Shown here piece by piece: positions 20,285 to 32,351 of a stretch of DNA of 64,000 bases (its first letter is position 1; every line of letters starts with the position of its first letter). The position numbers were made by a program, and so were the translations under genes. The notes under the pieces are model-generated. The model ran no database searches and was not told where the DNA came from. It worked only from the letters and a program-made list of their open reading frames with translations. The DNA comes from Amanita rubescens (taxonomy: Eukaryota; Basidiomycota; Agaricomycetes; Agaricales; Amanitaceae), in assembly GCA_015039365.1 (NCBI GenBank), contig WION01000127.1:62001-126000 (forward strand), read 5' to 3'.

Positions 20285-23200
20285 AACAAGACGACGATGA
20301 ATCAGCGTCCGTCGTCTCTGAAGACGAACAACTATGTATAAATGGTGTAACAGTATCTTCTATATCCAGAAATAAAATCACCATTCCCATTACCAAATGT
20401 TCGAATCTAAAAACCGCTGAAACCAAAGCCCTTATCGACTCAGGCGCGCAAGGAAAATTCGTCGATAGCTCACTCGTCAATTGGAACGAAATCACTCGCT
20501 TAAAGAAACCCATCCCAGTGCGAAATGTGGACGGAACAAATAACAAGTCTGGAGATATACGACTGGTTTTATGTCACACGACTAGGCGATCAACGACTGA
20601 TACTAGGATTACCTTGGCTCCGAGAAATCAACCCCAGAATAGATTGGTCTGAAGGAACAGTTAGATTCCCCGACGAAAGGAAGATCGATCCGGAAAAAGA
20701 AACTACGTTTGATTACGACGAAGAAACCGAAATGTACCTTCGGTATATCCAAAAAGAAGAAGAATTGAACGCAGATGAGGACGAAGATCTCGAGACTGAT
20801 CACCTTTGGATCCAAGCGAAAACATCAGCGTCTCAAACGCTCGCACATGAACACGAAGATAAATCTACGAAAGTAGAATTACCCCCTGAATATGACAAAT
20901 GGAGAAAAGTTTTTGATAAACAGACATCAGAACGATTTCCCATTTCACGACAATGGGATCATGCGATAGATCTAAAAGAAGGGTTTAAACCTAAAGTGGC
21001 GAAGAACTACCCGTTATCAATCCACGAGGAACAGCTAATGAATAAATGGGTCGACGAACAGCTCAAAAAAGGCTACATTCGACCATCACAATCTCCGCAA
21101 GCGTCTCCTTTCTTTTACGTTGCAAAGAAAGAAAAAGGAGAATTGAGACCTTGCCAAGATTACCGATACATCAATGGCTGGACGAAACGAAATGCCTATC
21201 CCCTTCCTTTAGTATCCGACTTATTATTAAAACTAAGAAAAGCAAAATACTTCTCCAAGTTAGACCTCCGATGGGGTTACAATAATGTGCGAATAAAAAA
21301 AGGCGACGAATGGAAAGCCGCGTTCACGACGAACCGTGGTCTCTTCGAACCTACTGTAATGCTCTTTGGATTATGCAATTCACCGTCAACATTTCAAACG
21401 ATGATGAACGAATACTTCCGTGACATGATAGCCGAAGGATGGCTAGTCGTCTATATTGACGATATGTTGATATATGGAGCGAACGAGGAAGAAACGAGGG
21501 AGCGCACTAAGCAAGTCTTGCAACGGCTGAAAGAAAACGATCTGTTCCTGAAACTGGAAAAATGTAAATTCGTCGCCAAGGAAGTCGAATTCCTTGGGAT
21601 GATCGTTAAAGAAGGAAAGATCATGATGGACCCCGTAAAACTCGCTGGAATCAGCAAATGGCCCGAACCGAAAACTGTTAAACAAATACGGTCATTTCTA
21701 GGGTTCGCGAACTTTTACAGGAAATTTATAGGAAATTACGCCGAAATAGTAGCTCCGCTCACGGAACTTACGAAGAAAACAGTTCCCTTCCGATGGGACG
21801 CAGAATGTCAGAAAGCATTTGACACGTTAAAGGAGAAATTCCTAGAAGAACCGGTTCTAGTTATGCCAGATCCAACGAAACCGTTTTTATTAGAGACCGA
21901 TGCGTCAAACTGGGCGGTAGGAGCCGTCCTGAAACAACGGGGATCTGATGGAGAACTGCACCCATGCGGATTTATCAGTCATCGGTTAAGCGATACCGAA
22001 CAAAGATATCAAGTATACGATCGCGAGTTATTAGCAATAAAGAAAGTGTTTGAAACCTGGAGACACCTTCTTAAAGGAAGCCCACATACGATAATGATCC
22101 ACTGTGATCATAAGAATTTATCATATTATAAACATCCGCAGAAGATGACCGCCAGACAATCACGCTGGTGGCAAGAAATCACGGAGTTTGATATCAAGTT
22201 AGAACATGTCCCTGGATCAAAACTTATTCAGGCAGACGCTTTATCGAGACGCCCTGACCATATTAACGAAGAAGAGGCAAAAGCAAAAGAAATCCCACAA
22301 ACCATGATCTCTGATGAACATGGTTATCACCGCGATCAATGTATCTTGGGCAGACAAAATCACCGAATTATTGCCACAAGATAAATTTGCTAAAGTTGTA
22401 ATCGACAGTCTCAAACACGGAAAACTACCCCTCCGATCAAAGTTTAATGACTGGAAGAACGATAACAACATCATTCGTTATCAAGGACGTGTTTATGTTC
22501 CTCAAAACGAAGAATTACGAAACGAAATAATCAAGTCACATCACGACCCCGTAGTTATGGGTCACCCTGGACGATTGAAGACACTAGAGCTTATCCGCCG
22601 CGACTATTATTGGCCTGGAATGACAACAACCGTATCTAAATGGGTCGAAGGCTGTGCCTTATGTCAACAAATGAAGGTTAATACACATCCGATCACACCG
22701 GGTTTGATGCCTATTAAATCCCACGCCACACGCCCATTCGAACAAGTTTCAATGGACTTCATCACAGATCTGCCAATTATCGACGGTTTTGATTCTGTTT
22801 TGACCGTGGTCGATCAAGGCTTAACAAAGGGCGTAATATTCATACCATGCAAAAAATCTTTTACCGCTATGGATACCGCCAACTCTTACATTAACGATGT
22901 TTATAAATGATACGGGTTACCGACAACCCTCATCTCTGATAGAGGACCACAATTTACCTCTAAAGTTTTCGAAGAAATCTGCAAGATCTTCGGAATTAAC
23001 CATAGAAAGTCGACCGCCTTTCATCCGCAAACTGACGGAGAATCGGAACGACTCAATCAGGAGCTAGAAACCTACCTCCGGTTATACTGCGTTGATCATC
23101 CAAAACAGTGGAAAGATCACCTGCCATTAGCAGAATTCGCGCACAATCAACGGATACATCAATCTACCAAGATGACGCCGTTTGAAATCATGTTTGGAAT

Positions 23201-23825
23201 AGAGCCTGTGGCTATCCCCACAGCATTCCCGCGAATCAACGTACCCGCCGCTGAAGACCGCTTCAAGGTCTTAACACAAATACGAGACGAAGCTCTCGCC
23301 GCACACGAATTAGCTAGACAGCTAATGACTCAACGTGTCAAAGGGAAATCTCCCGCATTCAAAGAAGGAGACTTGGTATGGCTAGACTCACGAAACCTGA
23401 AAACTGGACAAATAAGAAAATTCTCGCCTAGACGAGAAGGACCGTTCAAGATCGAAAAGATCTTAGGACCTGTCACCGCTAAACTTGAACTTCCCCCAAG
23501 ATGGAAGATTCACCCCGTTTTTCATGTTTCACTCCTTACCCCTTATCATGAAAACGAAACACATGGTCCAAACTTTACTAGACCAACCCCAGACCTTATA
23601 GATAACAAAGAAGAATACGAAATCGAGACGATTGTCTCACACCGAAGAAAAGGAAACCAATGGCAATTTTTAGTCAAATGGAAAGGTTATCCGACATCTG
23701 ACAATTCATGGGAAACCGAGGAAAACTTAGAACACTCCGAGGAGACCTTAAACGAATATAAGGAACAACATGGAATTACAGCAATTGTCCCCACTACTCG
23801 TAAATCACGAAAACGCCGTTCTTGA
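20282..23825 (+). pseudogene. pol: Pol of gypsy-2: protease, RT, RNase H, integrase, chromodomain
   Basis: Protease has ALIDSGAQGKF (about 20430). Compared with gypsy-3, 47 bp are missing at about 20562, which breaks the frame. RT then runs intact with LRPCQDYRYIN, KLDLRWGYNN and YIDDML (about 21455). RNase H follows with LETDASNWAVGAV (about 21892). A 1-bp insertion near 22316 shifts the frame again before integrase: HHDPVVMGHPG, CALCQQMK, SMDFITDL, SDRGPQF, QTDGESERLNQE. Integrase carries TGA at 22908-22910 where gypsy-3 has CGT. A C-terminal chromodomain (FLVKWKGYPTSDNSWE, about 23670-23715) marks a chromovirus. Three lesions, so the copy cannot make full Pol. Confidence 0.93.
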
Positions 23826-25980
23826 AACCATGTCCTCCCCCATTAACAACCCATCCGCCGCTGCTACTCCAGCCGCTTCAACAGTCGTCGAGGAAACCGT
23901 CCCTCCGACCCCTTCTAGGGAGGAATCGCCCGCACCATTACCAATTCCTCCTCCTACCTGTATGTTACATTATATATCCATCGGCACAGAATGGTTCCCT
24001 ATAATTCCTTCTGACGAGGAATTCGTACCCCGAAATGAAGATTCTTCATCTTCTGACTCATCCTATACCTTCCCATCATCAAACACTTCTACGATAGAAG
24101 AACTAATGCGAAACGTCACAGATATGGGGAACACTATTCTCCCTAACACTCCTGTGCCACCTGAAATGCAGGAAATGGTAGCTCAAGTATTCGCCACCAG
24201 AGACCAAATGGTCATCACCTATGCACGCGGACCACGTCCTGACACCACCCCTGAGGATATCCGGATCATGCGAGAAGGACTACTCATATTCAATGCCACC
24301 GCTTTTACCCTGGGAGTTCCTCCCATTGATGAAGAACTCGTCGACGACTACCTTGAAAGGGCAAGAACCATCGCCGCCACCAATGCTGCAACCACCGCCG
24401 CCATCTCTGCCGCCGCTAATGCTGTTGCCGCCGAAATCGATACCATCACCGTTAATGCTGCTATCGATGACGAGATCAATGAAAGACTCGTCAATCCCAT
24501 CTTGATCCCTATTGTCTTCCCAGAAGACACTCCATCGCCAAGGCCCCTTTACACCCCGTTGGATTTAATGAGGGAAACCCACGCTCGATCCATGAGCCCA
24601 GTACCTAGACTCCCTGCCGAAGGACCTATTCCTAGGTTCTATTTCCAGCACGCCTCTGTCAATGACGACAACTTTAACGTGCCCGCACCCGACATTCCCG
24701 CTATAAACGTCATCTTGACACATTACGCCATCCCCTCCTTCACCGATCCAATAATTCGACGAGCCTTTTACCGAATCTGGACGCTCTTCACGTCCTGGAC
24801 CTTTGCCAACAACTATCTATTCATCTTAAATAGATATGTTCGCCCTGATCTGATGGCCCTCGTTAACGTCATCATTAATCTCACCCGTCGGTTCCGAGAA
24901 CCACAACGTAACCGCTGGATCACTTTGATGATCTGGAATAATATTCATTGGTTTTGCGACCTACGAGGAGACGTATACCTCGAAGAAGCAACCCGTCTTA
25001 CCACCGCCGGACATCGTCACCATTTCATCCAACCGACACGACAACCCGCTTTAGATACTGGCATGGCCTGGATGCACGGACGCCCTGTATTTCCCCGCAC
25101 TCCCATCAATGCCACGTTCGAACGAATTCGAACCCTTAGTGACTGACTCAACCCGATGATGACCCCTGATGGTTGGGACATAACTATATTACGACAACTA
25201 CAAACGATGATTAACAATCTCGTATGGAGGCACGATCGTAACCCTAATAGACCCAATGCCAGTAACGAATACCAAGACGCCGCCGTCATCGCACTCCAAA
25301 CAGGACATACAATTGAAGGACGCGATGTCCCTATCCTTGAAAACCCGACACGTCGCACCATCTTTCACCTGCACGGACCTGATCCCTCAGCCGAACGATT
25401 GGTATCATTCGAACCGAATAACCTAGCCTTCGAGGGAGAAGACATCCCTGGAACTCAAGGTTGTTACATGTGCGGAGCCCCGCATCACACTACCGAACAC
25501 CATCAACGACGAGAAATACGCCGAGGACCGGTACATGAGGAAACCCCGCCTCCCACTTATCCAGACGCTATAACACAATCATCGCTGCCCACGCCATTTG
25601 AACAAATCCCTGAAAGACGAATTTCTACCGCTTCGCCTGCTACTACTATCGATTCCGCCCAACTCGAACAAGGCGAACCTTCCCCGCTTATCGAAAGAAG
25701 ACGACGAGGGACAAATACTCGTCCTCCAGGCAACCGCTTCACTACTACTACTACTGGACCTCCACCATCACGACGAAACCTTGGAAACCGTCGAGGCCAA
25801 TCCACACGAGGACAGTCGACACGACATGTCGCCACTATGACCGCCTCGAATACACGAGAAGAGCGACCGACTCTTCAAGAACGACTTACTGACAACCGCC
25901 GCCGCCGTCGTCATCCCTGGCAAGGAAATGAAGACTCCTACACCTACGACAGCGATGCTGAACACAATCGTGACACGTAG
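23770..25980 (+). pseudogene. ORF3 of gypsy-2, unknown protein in env position, variant zinc knuckle
   Basis: The frame starts at ATG 23770 (context CAACATGG), overlaps the pol end by 56 nt in the +1 frame, and runs to TAG 25978-25980. A TGA at 25144-25146 splits it; gypsy-3 has TGT there. Intact length would be 736 residues. I do not recognise the protein. It begins Pro/Ser/Glu-rich and then has an Ala-rich helical stretch (NAATTAAISAAANAVAAE). A conserved Trp/aromatic core follows (WTFANNYLF, RWITLMIWNNIHWFCDL). A knuckle-like CYMCGAPHHTTEHH fits CX2CX4HX4H, with His replacing the usual last Cys. The tail is Arg/Thr-rich. No signal peptide or clear membrane anchor is seen, so it is not a typical Env. 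Gypsy-3 carries the same ORF. Confidence 0.75.
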
Positions 25981-26037
25981 TCACAAGTAAATTCAATATT
26001 CGGCGAATATTGGACTTCGTATGTAGGAGAAGGGCTA

Positions 26038-26466
26038 TGTTACAAACGTACGTCATGGCATATCTTTTTTTATCTTATCATCTATGTCATTCCTCCTATG
26101 TCATTATTTGCATATGCGTTCCTTCCGGAACATTCATCGTTTATCATATGCCAATTACTTTTATCACATGTATGTCGTTTTCACATGTTAACCGTTTCAT
26201 TATCACATGTAACCGTTTTCATTATCACATGTGTATATACTTACCATATTTGCGTATGTACTTTGTACTATATAAATCACGCAAATATACGACTAGACCT
26301 CAGTCTAGTTTTAACAGTCAAAATCTGTCTCGTTATCGTCTAAGTTCCCTTGAGGACTTATCCGATAACACTCTTATTCTTTGAACGTTCTTAAGTGCCG
26401 GAACTCCCTTGAGGAACCTACGGTACCTGATAGGCTTGACTTATCAGTGAACGAATAAACGTAACA
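26038..26466 (+). repeat. 3' LTR of gypsy-2
   Basis: 429 bp, nearly identical to 18016-18444, preceded by the purine tract GGAGAAGGG (26027-26034) and followed by TSD GTCTC. Confidence 0.95.
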
Positions 26467-26471
26467 GTCTC

Positions 26472-27136
26472 TAGGAGCGTCTCTGTGTATGGGATCTTAT
26501 TTGGCGAGGCTAAACCTCACGTTCCTTGTCTAACTCTTGCTGAGGGTTGACTTCGTCTCGAGCTAGGACTCCTTCAGCTGCAACAGACTGCAACCACCCA
26601 CTTAGTTCTATTGCAGAGACAGCTTGTTGAGGAACGGCGGGAGTTAGAGGCATTTCGATAGCCTCAAATGGGGAATAGACCGGGCTATTAGATGCCGGCC
26701 TGGAAGTGTGGGCTATAGGCCTGCCCTTGCTCGCTCCCTTACTGGAGACTGTCGTCATTTCTTTGCAGATGTGGGGTTTCCTGCCAGCCGTGCTTGTGAA
26801 CATAGCGGATGGCAGCAAGTATCCAGATGTTATCGTTGGTTTACTGACAATGCTTGAGTATGATCAAGACGATGGGTTGAAGCCCGCCCTGCCTTCTATG
26901 GCAGTAGCCCCTTTCGCAAGCGATGGGGGGCTATGGGATATGTCAATGGTGGGCCTAGCCGATGTGCTAGTGCTTCTCATTGACATGTGTCAAGTGTCTC
27001 TCGGAATGAACAAGCTGGGGACACTCGTGCTTATGGACCTCATCGAACCCATAGGCAAGCCATCTCTCAACTGCCTAGTGGATCTCGGGGGCGAGGTGCC
27101 AGAGGGGACCTTCTTATGTGGAGGTCCAAATGACAT
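26472..27136 (-). pseudogene. N-terminal part of the gag-like gene split by gypsy-2
   Basis: On the minus strand the frame starts at ATG 27134-27136 (MSFGPPHKKVPSGTS) and is broken by TGA at 26990-26992 and 26864-26866. It ends at TAG 26510-26512. One missing base there would put it in frame with the remaining codons, which run through the gypsy-2 target site into the part at 14790-18015. The encoded stretch is Ser/Thr/Pro/Arg-rich and low in complexity. Both TGA triplets could derive from CGA. The DNA carries the same dense short inverted repeats as the rest of the gene, for example GGACCT/AGGTCC at about 27109-27130. Confidence 0.6.
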
Positions 27137-27444
27137 GGTTGATTTTGTTTATTTCCTTTCAGGAATTGAGGCTAGGCCTCGATACACTCTTTGGAAGTGT
27201 AAAAAAGTGTAATGGTTATACCATTACAGAATCTCACCACTTGAAATACACTGAACCGAATGATATTCGTTGTGTATCAAGTGAAGAGTAAAGTGCTTAT
27301 CTAAGGTGTTGACACACATACAAGTGCATCACAGTAACATATGGTAACAGTCACATAATCTAGACCATACTGGTATCTGTGTAAGTAGTTGTATCTACAT
27401 AAATAAAGGAGGAATGAAGACAAGGCACAAGTGACCCGTTACAC
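27137..27444. other. 5' flank of the gag-like gene, nested hairpins
   Basis: No gene. There are strong nested inverted repeats: GTAATGGT/ACCATTAC at 27209-27227. CACTTGA...TCAAGTG encloses AATACAC...GTGTAT, which encloses CGAATG...ATTCG (about 27239-27284). It probably holds the promoter and leader of the minus-strand gene. The run TTACACTGCCCC near 27440 resembles the DNA-element termini but has no matching partner. Confidence 0.4.
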
Positions 27445-27682
27445 TGCCCCAATGATTGATTATTTTGTTTGATTTATTCAGCAATGAGTTTTGATTGGAA
27501 TCACAAGATTTTTGGATTGGTAGGTAGCCAACATGTAGTAATATGTCATGTGATTTATTCAGACTTTTTGCTTATGTCATTGTCTCACACCATTCTGATC
27601 TTTCCAAAACATGCAAACATTTGGGGCAGTTTTTTTACCCACTGTAGGCAACAAAGCCTTTCCCATTTCTGGAGTAGGTAAT
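27445..27682. other. AT-rich gap, nothing recognised
   Basis: AT-rich sequence between the gag-like gene and the copia remnant. No convincing ORF, repeat or RNA gene is visible. Confidence 0.4.
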
Positions 27683-30600
27683 TCATGTATCAAGGGTGTG
27701 CGCAATATATTTTACTATATAAAGCACCCTTTGGATATGGCCGTAAGATGGATTAACAGAAAATTGTGACATTAGGATAACAGCATAAGCTATATCAGGC
27801 CTAGTTCCTAAGGTGAGATATAATAATGATCCTATGATTTGTTGGTAATAGAATCTATCCTCAGAGGATGCTTCAGAGGTGTTTTTAGCAGGAACATATC
27901 CTGCAGGTAAAGGAGTTGACACTGGCTTGCAGTTTGACAAGCCAAAGTGTTCAATGACTGTCTTTGCATAGGCAGCTTGATCTATTACAGGCACACCAAT
28001 TGCTCAGTCATAATTGATTCTAATGCCCAAATATTCTTTGACTTTTCCAAGGTCCCAACATTCCCACATTTTCATAAACTCCTTTTTAATATATGAAATT
28101 GTTTCGGTCCTGTCTCCCATGAAAAGTATATCATCCACATATATTATGCATATGGTAATATCTTTATCTGTGGTTCTGACATATATGCCAGAATTGGCTA
28201 AGCATCATTTAAATCCTAGGGACTTCAAGGATTTGTCGGCTTGTTTATTCCAAGCATATGTATGACACTTGTTTTAAGCCATAAATAGCTTTCTTAAGTT
28301 TATATACTTTAGATTCTTGTCCTTTAATGATGAAACCTTCTGGTTGATGCATATATATTTCCTCATCTAAGTCGCCATAGAGGAAAGCAGTTTTGACATT
28401 GAGTGCTTCTATATCCCAATTTTCCAAAGCACTTGTAGCCAGAAGAAGTCTAATTGTTTTGTATCTCGCTACAGGTGAGAATGTTTCATCATAATCCAAT
28501 CCTGGGTGTTGGCTAAAGCCTTTGGTGACAAGTCATGCCTTTTTATGGCCATCAGACTTAATATCATAAACCCAACGACACTTTATTGGGTTACACCCTT
28601 TTGGTAATTCCACTAATTCCCATATCTCTATTTTGGAGAGATTTGAACTCATCTTCCATAGCAGTTCGCCACTGCTTATAAAGATCAAGATTTTCACCCT
28701 TAATCTTAAATATATCCCTATATTGACATGTTCGAATTTCTTCTCTTGGTATCATATTTGTGAGTAAGAAATGCAGAAGTCATTTCCACACTCTTTTATC
28801 ATCCTTGTGAATTTTGCCTTGCTTGGTGGATCTATATCCATAGATTTCTGAGCAGGTGGGGGAGCTGTTGGATTGAAATGGGTAGTCGCATCCTTTTTAG
28901 GGATTTGTCCACCAAAATCATTATCAAAATTATCAATTTGATTTCTAAGATTATCTCTTTGTTGGAGAATATCTTTTTCTATTTCAATAGCTCTTCTGTC
29001 ACCATATGCATTATCTTTACATATGATTGGTTTGGGAATGCAATTGGATCTACAAGGAACCACTGGAGTGGGCTCATTTATCCTTTGTTTACTATTAGGT
29101 CTATTAGATCAATTAAGTGATCCAGACCTCTCTCTCTGTGTTTACATTGCTTTGGATGATGGTCTAATTGTTTCAGGGATATAATCAGTTGGATTAATTG
29201 GTTTCTGAAGACTGAATGGCAGATCATTTTCCAAATTCCTGTCTAACTTTATTAAAAGTTAGATCTTGCATAGGAATTTCTTTATCAATTTTCTTTCTGA
29301 ATTCTTCACTTGATTCAATCTTTGGTAATCGTTCAGGGCTTCTTCTCGGAACAAATCTTTCAGCAAGTTTGCGTCTAATGTCTATGACACATCATCTAGT
29401 ATTTGTTTGAGGAGGACTTCTATCAGGAACAAATTTTCTTAAGATTTCATCTGCATTGTGTCCATGAATTTCTATATTTGCATTCCTGTTGTGAAGTCCA
29501 CTTTGTTCCTCCAACTGGCGAGTTCTATCTCATGCTCCAAGGTCCTCTAGTTCATCTCCAAGGCTTCTCATGGTCTCTTGGAATCTCCTTCTAAGATTGT
29601 CCATGGTACTACCTTTTCGGATATCAGGACTATCCAGTCTATCAGCATTGTCCAGTGATGGACTACAAGATTTTAATCCCCAAGACAGAGTTTTAAGGCC
29701 ATCTGGTAGGGGAGATAAAAATTCTTGTTTAACCAATGCCAGTTTATCACTTGAGTGACCTGAGCTGGAGCTTGAGTCGCTTTCAGGATCTCCTCCCTCT
29801 ACAGAGTCAGCTGGTAGAGGAGATTGTGTATGCCCATGACCAAGTTGTCTTTCCCTAACAGGGGAAGGGGATGGAATACCATTATCATTATCTCAATTAT
29901 CAAGAAGGATTGGTGCAAGATCTTTAGTAATAATAATATCACTTTTTCCTTTACAAGGAAATCTGTCTTCAAAGAATGTGGCTTGGGTGGATATAACTAG
30001 TGCGTTGTTGGAATCCATAAATCTATATGCTTTTGATCCTAGTTCATACCCAACAAAGGTCATGAGTTCTGATTTTGGAGATAGTTTATCAGAACATTTT
30101 TTGACTGGGATAAAAACCCAAGCTTCACATCCAAATACTTTAAAGTATTGAACATCAGGAAGGGAACCATATAAAAGTTCCCAAGGCATTTTCCAGTTGC
30201 AACCCACAATTGGGGTTCTATTGTATACGTGTACAGCTGTTTCAATTGAAAATTCCCACCAAGATCTCGGTATATGTACATGCGTTGAGCCACATTGCTT
30301 CAGACTTATCATTTAAAGTCTGAATCATTCATTCAGCTCACCCATTTTGTTGATGTATATGAGGTGCTGATGTCTGGTGTTGAATGCCATTTTTGTCAAG
30401 GAAATCTTTAAAGGCTTTATTTATGAATTCCCCCCCTCGATTGGAATGGAGGTAGAGTATTTGTTTATTAGGTGCAGAAACTTTCATGACCATTGCTGGA
30501 ACACTTCAGTGGTATCTGACTTATGTTTAAGGAATCCAATCCATACATACGATGAAAAATCATTGACCACAACAAGTATATACTTGTATTTGTGGTAAGA

Positions 30601-32200
30601 CTGAGTTGGAAACTCTTTTAAGTCCATGTGGATCATTTCAAGTGGCTTCGATGCCCGCTTTACTGATTCCCTATAAGTTTTTGCCTTCATTTTTCCTTTT
30701 AAGCATCCTTCACATTGGAGATTTGGGGATGGTTTGGGAAGATTGCCTTTTTCAAACCCTTTTACGTGTCCCTTTAGATGTTGAAACACGTCTTTACTAG
30801 GGTGACCTAGATGTTTATGCCATATATCATACATACATATGTTGAAACACTTTCATTTACTGTATAAGTTTCAACAGGTGGAGCCTTTTCAACGTGTGTA
30901 TATGTATTGACAGATTCTCTTTCAAAGAATGGTGGCACTTTGTGGACATTTTTATGAATAATATGTCCAGTGCATAAAGTTAATGTATCTTGATTGTGAT
31001 AGCTTGCTTCAAGATATTAGTCTTTTGAAGTTAGGTTAAGTTAGGTTATGAGCCATATTTTGCCACGACTGCGACTGATCAAAATAACCGAACCACTGCC
31101 CCTGTCACGACCGGTCGTGGCTGTTTGTTCTTGTTTGTATCACTCAAACAGCATAATTAAGCCCAAAAGTCAATTTCTTTCATTTCTTTTGCAACAAAGG
31201 AGCATATATTGTGTTAGCTATGGATAAATATAACCCTAATTACATGATAACAACAATAAACAAGCAAATGAAGCTTGTTTGTAACCCAATAATCTTCCAA
31301 ATTCAAAGATATTGTCATTTTGAGGCCATTTTGGGCACTGCTGCTGATCATTTCTCTGAACTTCCCATGAGTGTTCACACTCATGTATGGGAATTTGAGT
31401 CTATTCTCACATGATAACAACATTAATTGAGTTATTCTTCCTTTCCATGTGTGAAAAACCATCATAATTCACCAAAAATGGAGTTTTGAGCCCATTTTAG
31501 GGTTATTTTAGATGGCTTTGAGCTATTTTTAGATATTTCCCATGCCTTTCCCATGACCGGTCATGACCGGTCATTGCAGTTAAGTCACAGCAATCCAACA
31601 TGCCACAACTGCGACTGCAGTCATGGCACGACTGCAGTCAAGATCGGTCATGCGACCGGTTACGACCGGTCATGTAACCTAACTTGGAAACACTACAAGA
31701 TATATTTCCTTTTTACCATCTTCATAGGAAAAGGTGATCTGTTGATTGTCTTGTGATGCCAGTAACCCTTGATTACACAACATGCCATTCAAAACAAGTC
31801 GTATGTTAAGACATGGCATGTATAACACGGGGTACAGTTTCACAAGGTGGCTTGTTCCATTTGATAATTTATGAATAAAAATAACAGTGCCTTGTCCAAG
31901 TAGATTGAATGTGCCATTAGCTGTTTTTACCAGCTTTACTTTATCAAAGGGTTTATAATCTGAAAAATCATTCAGATTAAATGTAAAGTGTTCTGAGGCA
32001 CCAGAGTCACACATCCATAGTGTTTCTCCAGTCCGTTCTGTACAACAGGAAGGACATTTGCAATTGTCAGTTCTACCAGTGCATATAATGTGCTGATGTT
32101 GATTGCCTGTTGTGTGACTTGAAGGATAGGCAACATAAATCTTATTTTTATAGTTTGGACTTATAGGGCTAACTCCGGCACAGGCTCTAGGCATGAGCAC
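27683..32200 (-). pseudogene. pol: Decayed Ty1/copia retrotransposon pol (copia-B)
   Basis: Reading right to left on the minus strand gives the copia order. First is a protease with MCDSGASEHFTFN (about 32010). GAG-preintegrase follows with WHKHLGHPS and CEGCLKGKMK (about 30820-30690). Integrase has HMDLKEFP, SNRGGEF (first Asp changed to Asn, about 30450) and WWEFSIETAVHVYNRTP (about 30255). RT has DYDETFSPVARYKTIRL, NVKTAFLYGDLDEEIYM (about 28495-28350) and YVDDILF (about 28130). The RNase H side has GSLLYLTLGTRPDIAYAV (about 27800). Many stops and frameshifts separate the pieces, and a hAT-type MITE splits it at 31018-31695. No LTRs were recognised. The copy is old and dead. Confidence 0.9.
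31018..31695. mobile_element. hAT-type MITE with ACCGGT palindromes
   Basis: A 678-bp element with an 8-bp duplication CAAGATAT (31010-31017, 31696-31703). Its termini are TAGTCTTTTGAAGTTAGG and, inverted from the right, TAGTGTTTCCAAGTTAGG. An 8-bp TSD with TAGTG-like ends fits hAT. It has no transposase. The interior has repeated palindromes around ACCGGT (about 31108-31126, 31557-31580, 31650-31672). Confidence 0.8.
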
Positions 32201-32351
32201 AGGTAACCCGTGGGTATGCTGGGTGTTACCCTGACCCGTACCTGCTCCAACCCATCTTACATATAAGAGCTGAGCCCTGTGATGTTTTGTAACACGACTT
32301 TAAGATGGCAGTAATTTCCATGTAGAAACACCATGCACATAACAAAGATGA
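32201..32351. other. Short spacer left of the nested stack
   Basis: No gene seen. It ends with the left copy of TSD GATGA (32347-32351) of the solo LTR. Confidence 0.4.

Larger units (their letters stand above)
18016..26466 (+). mobile_element. Ty3/gypsy chromovirus, gypsy-2, with extra ORF3
   Basis: The LTRs are 429 bp (18016-18444, 26038-26466), TG...CA, with TSD GTCTC (18011-18015, 26467-26471). The target was the palindrome GAGACGTCTC in the gag-like gene. Internal order: self-priming PBS, ATG-free leader with open gag frame, gag, -1 frameshift site, pol with chromodomain, and ORF3. Pol is broken by a 47-bp deletion, a 1-bp insertion and a TGA; ORF3 has one TGA. The LTRs look nearly identical by eye, so the insertion is recent. 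Confidence 0.95.

Noticed and set aside
24348..24530. Minus-strand and alternative-frame ORFs across ORF3 (for example 24221-24505, 25557-25835)
   Set aside because: They arise from the Ala/Pro/Thr-rich GC-biased codons of ORF3 read in other frames.
23770..25980. ORF3 as a classical envelope gene
   Set aside because: Position fits, but no signal peptide, furin-like site or membrane anchor is visible and it carries a knuckle-like motif.
26706..27212. Plus-strand open frame of 168 codons
   Set aside because: It lies antisense to the gag-like gene. The high symmetry of this DNA opens both strands; the minus strand has the frame continuous with the gag domain.
27430..27445. TTACACTGCCCC as left end of a very large DNA element ending at 39225
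   Set aside because: The 9 bases outside the two ends do not match and no C run follows, so the pairing is unsupported.
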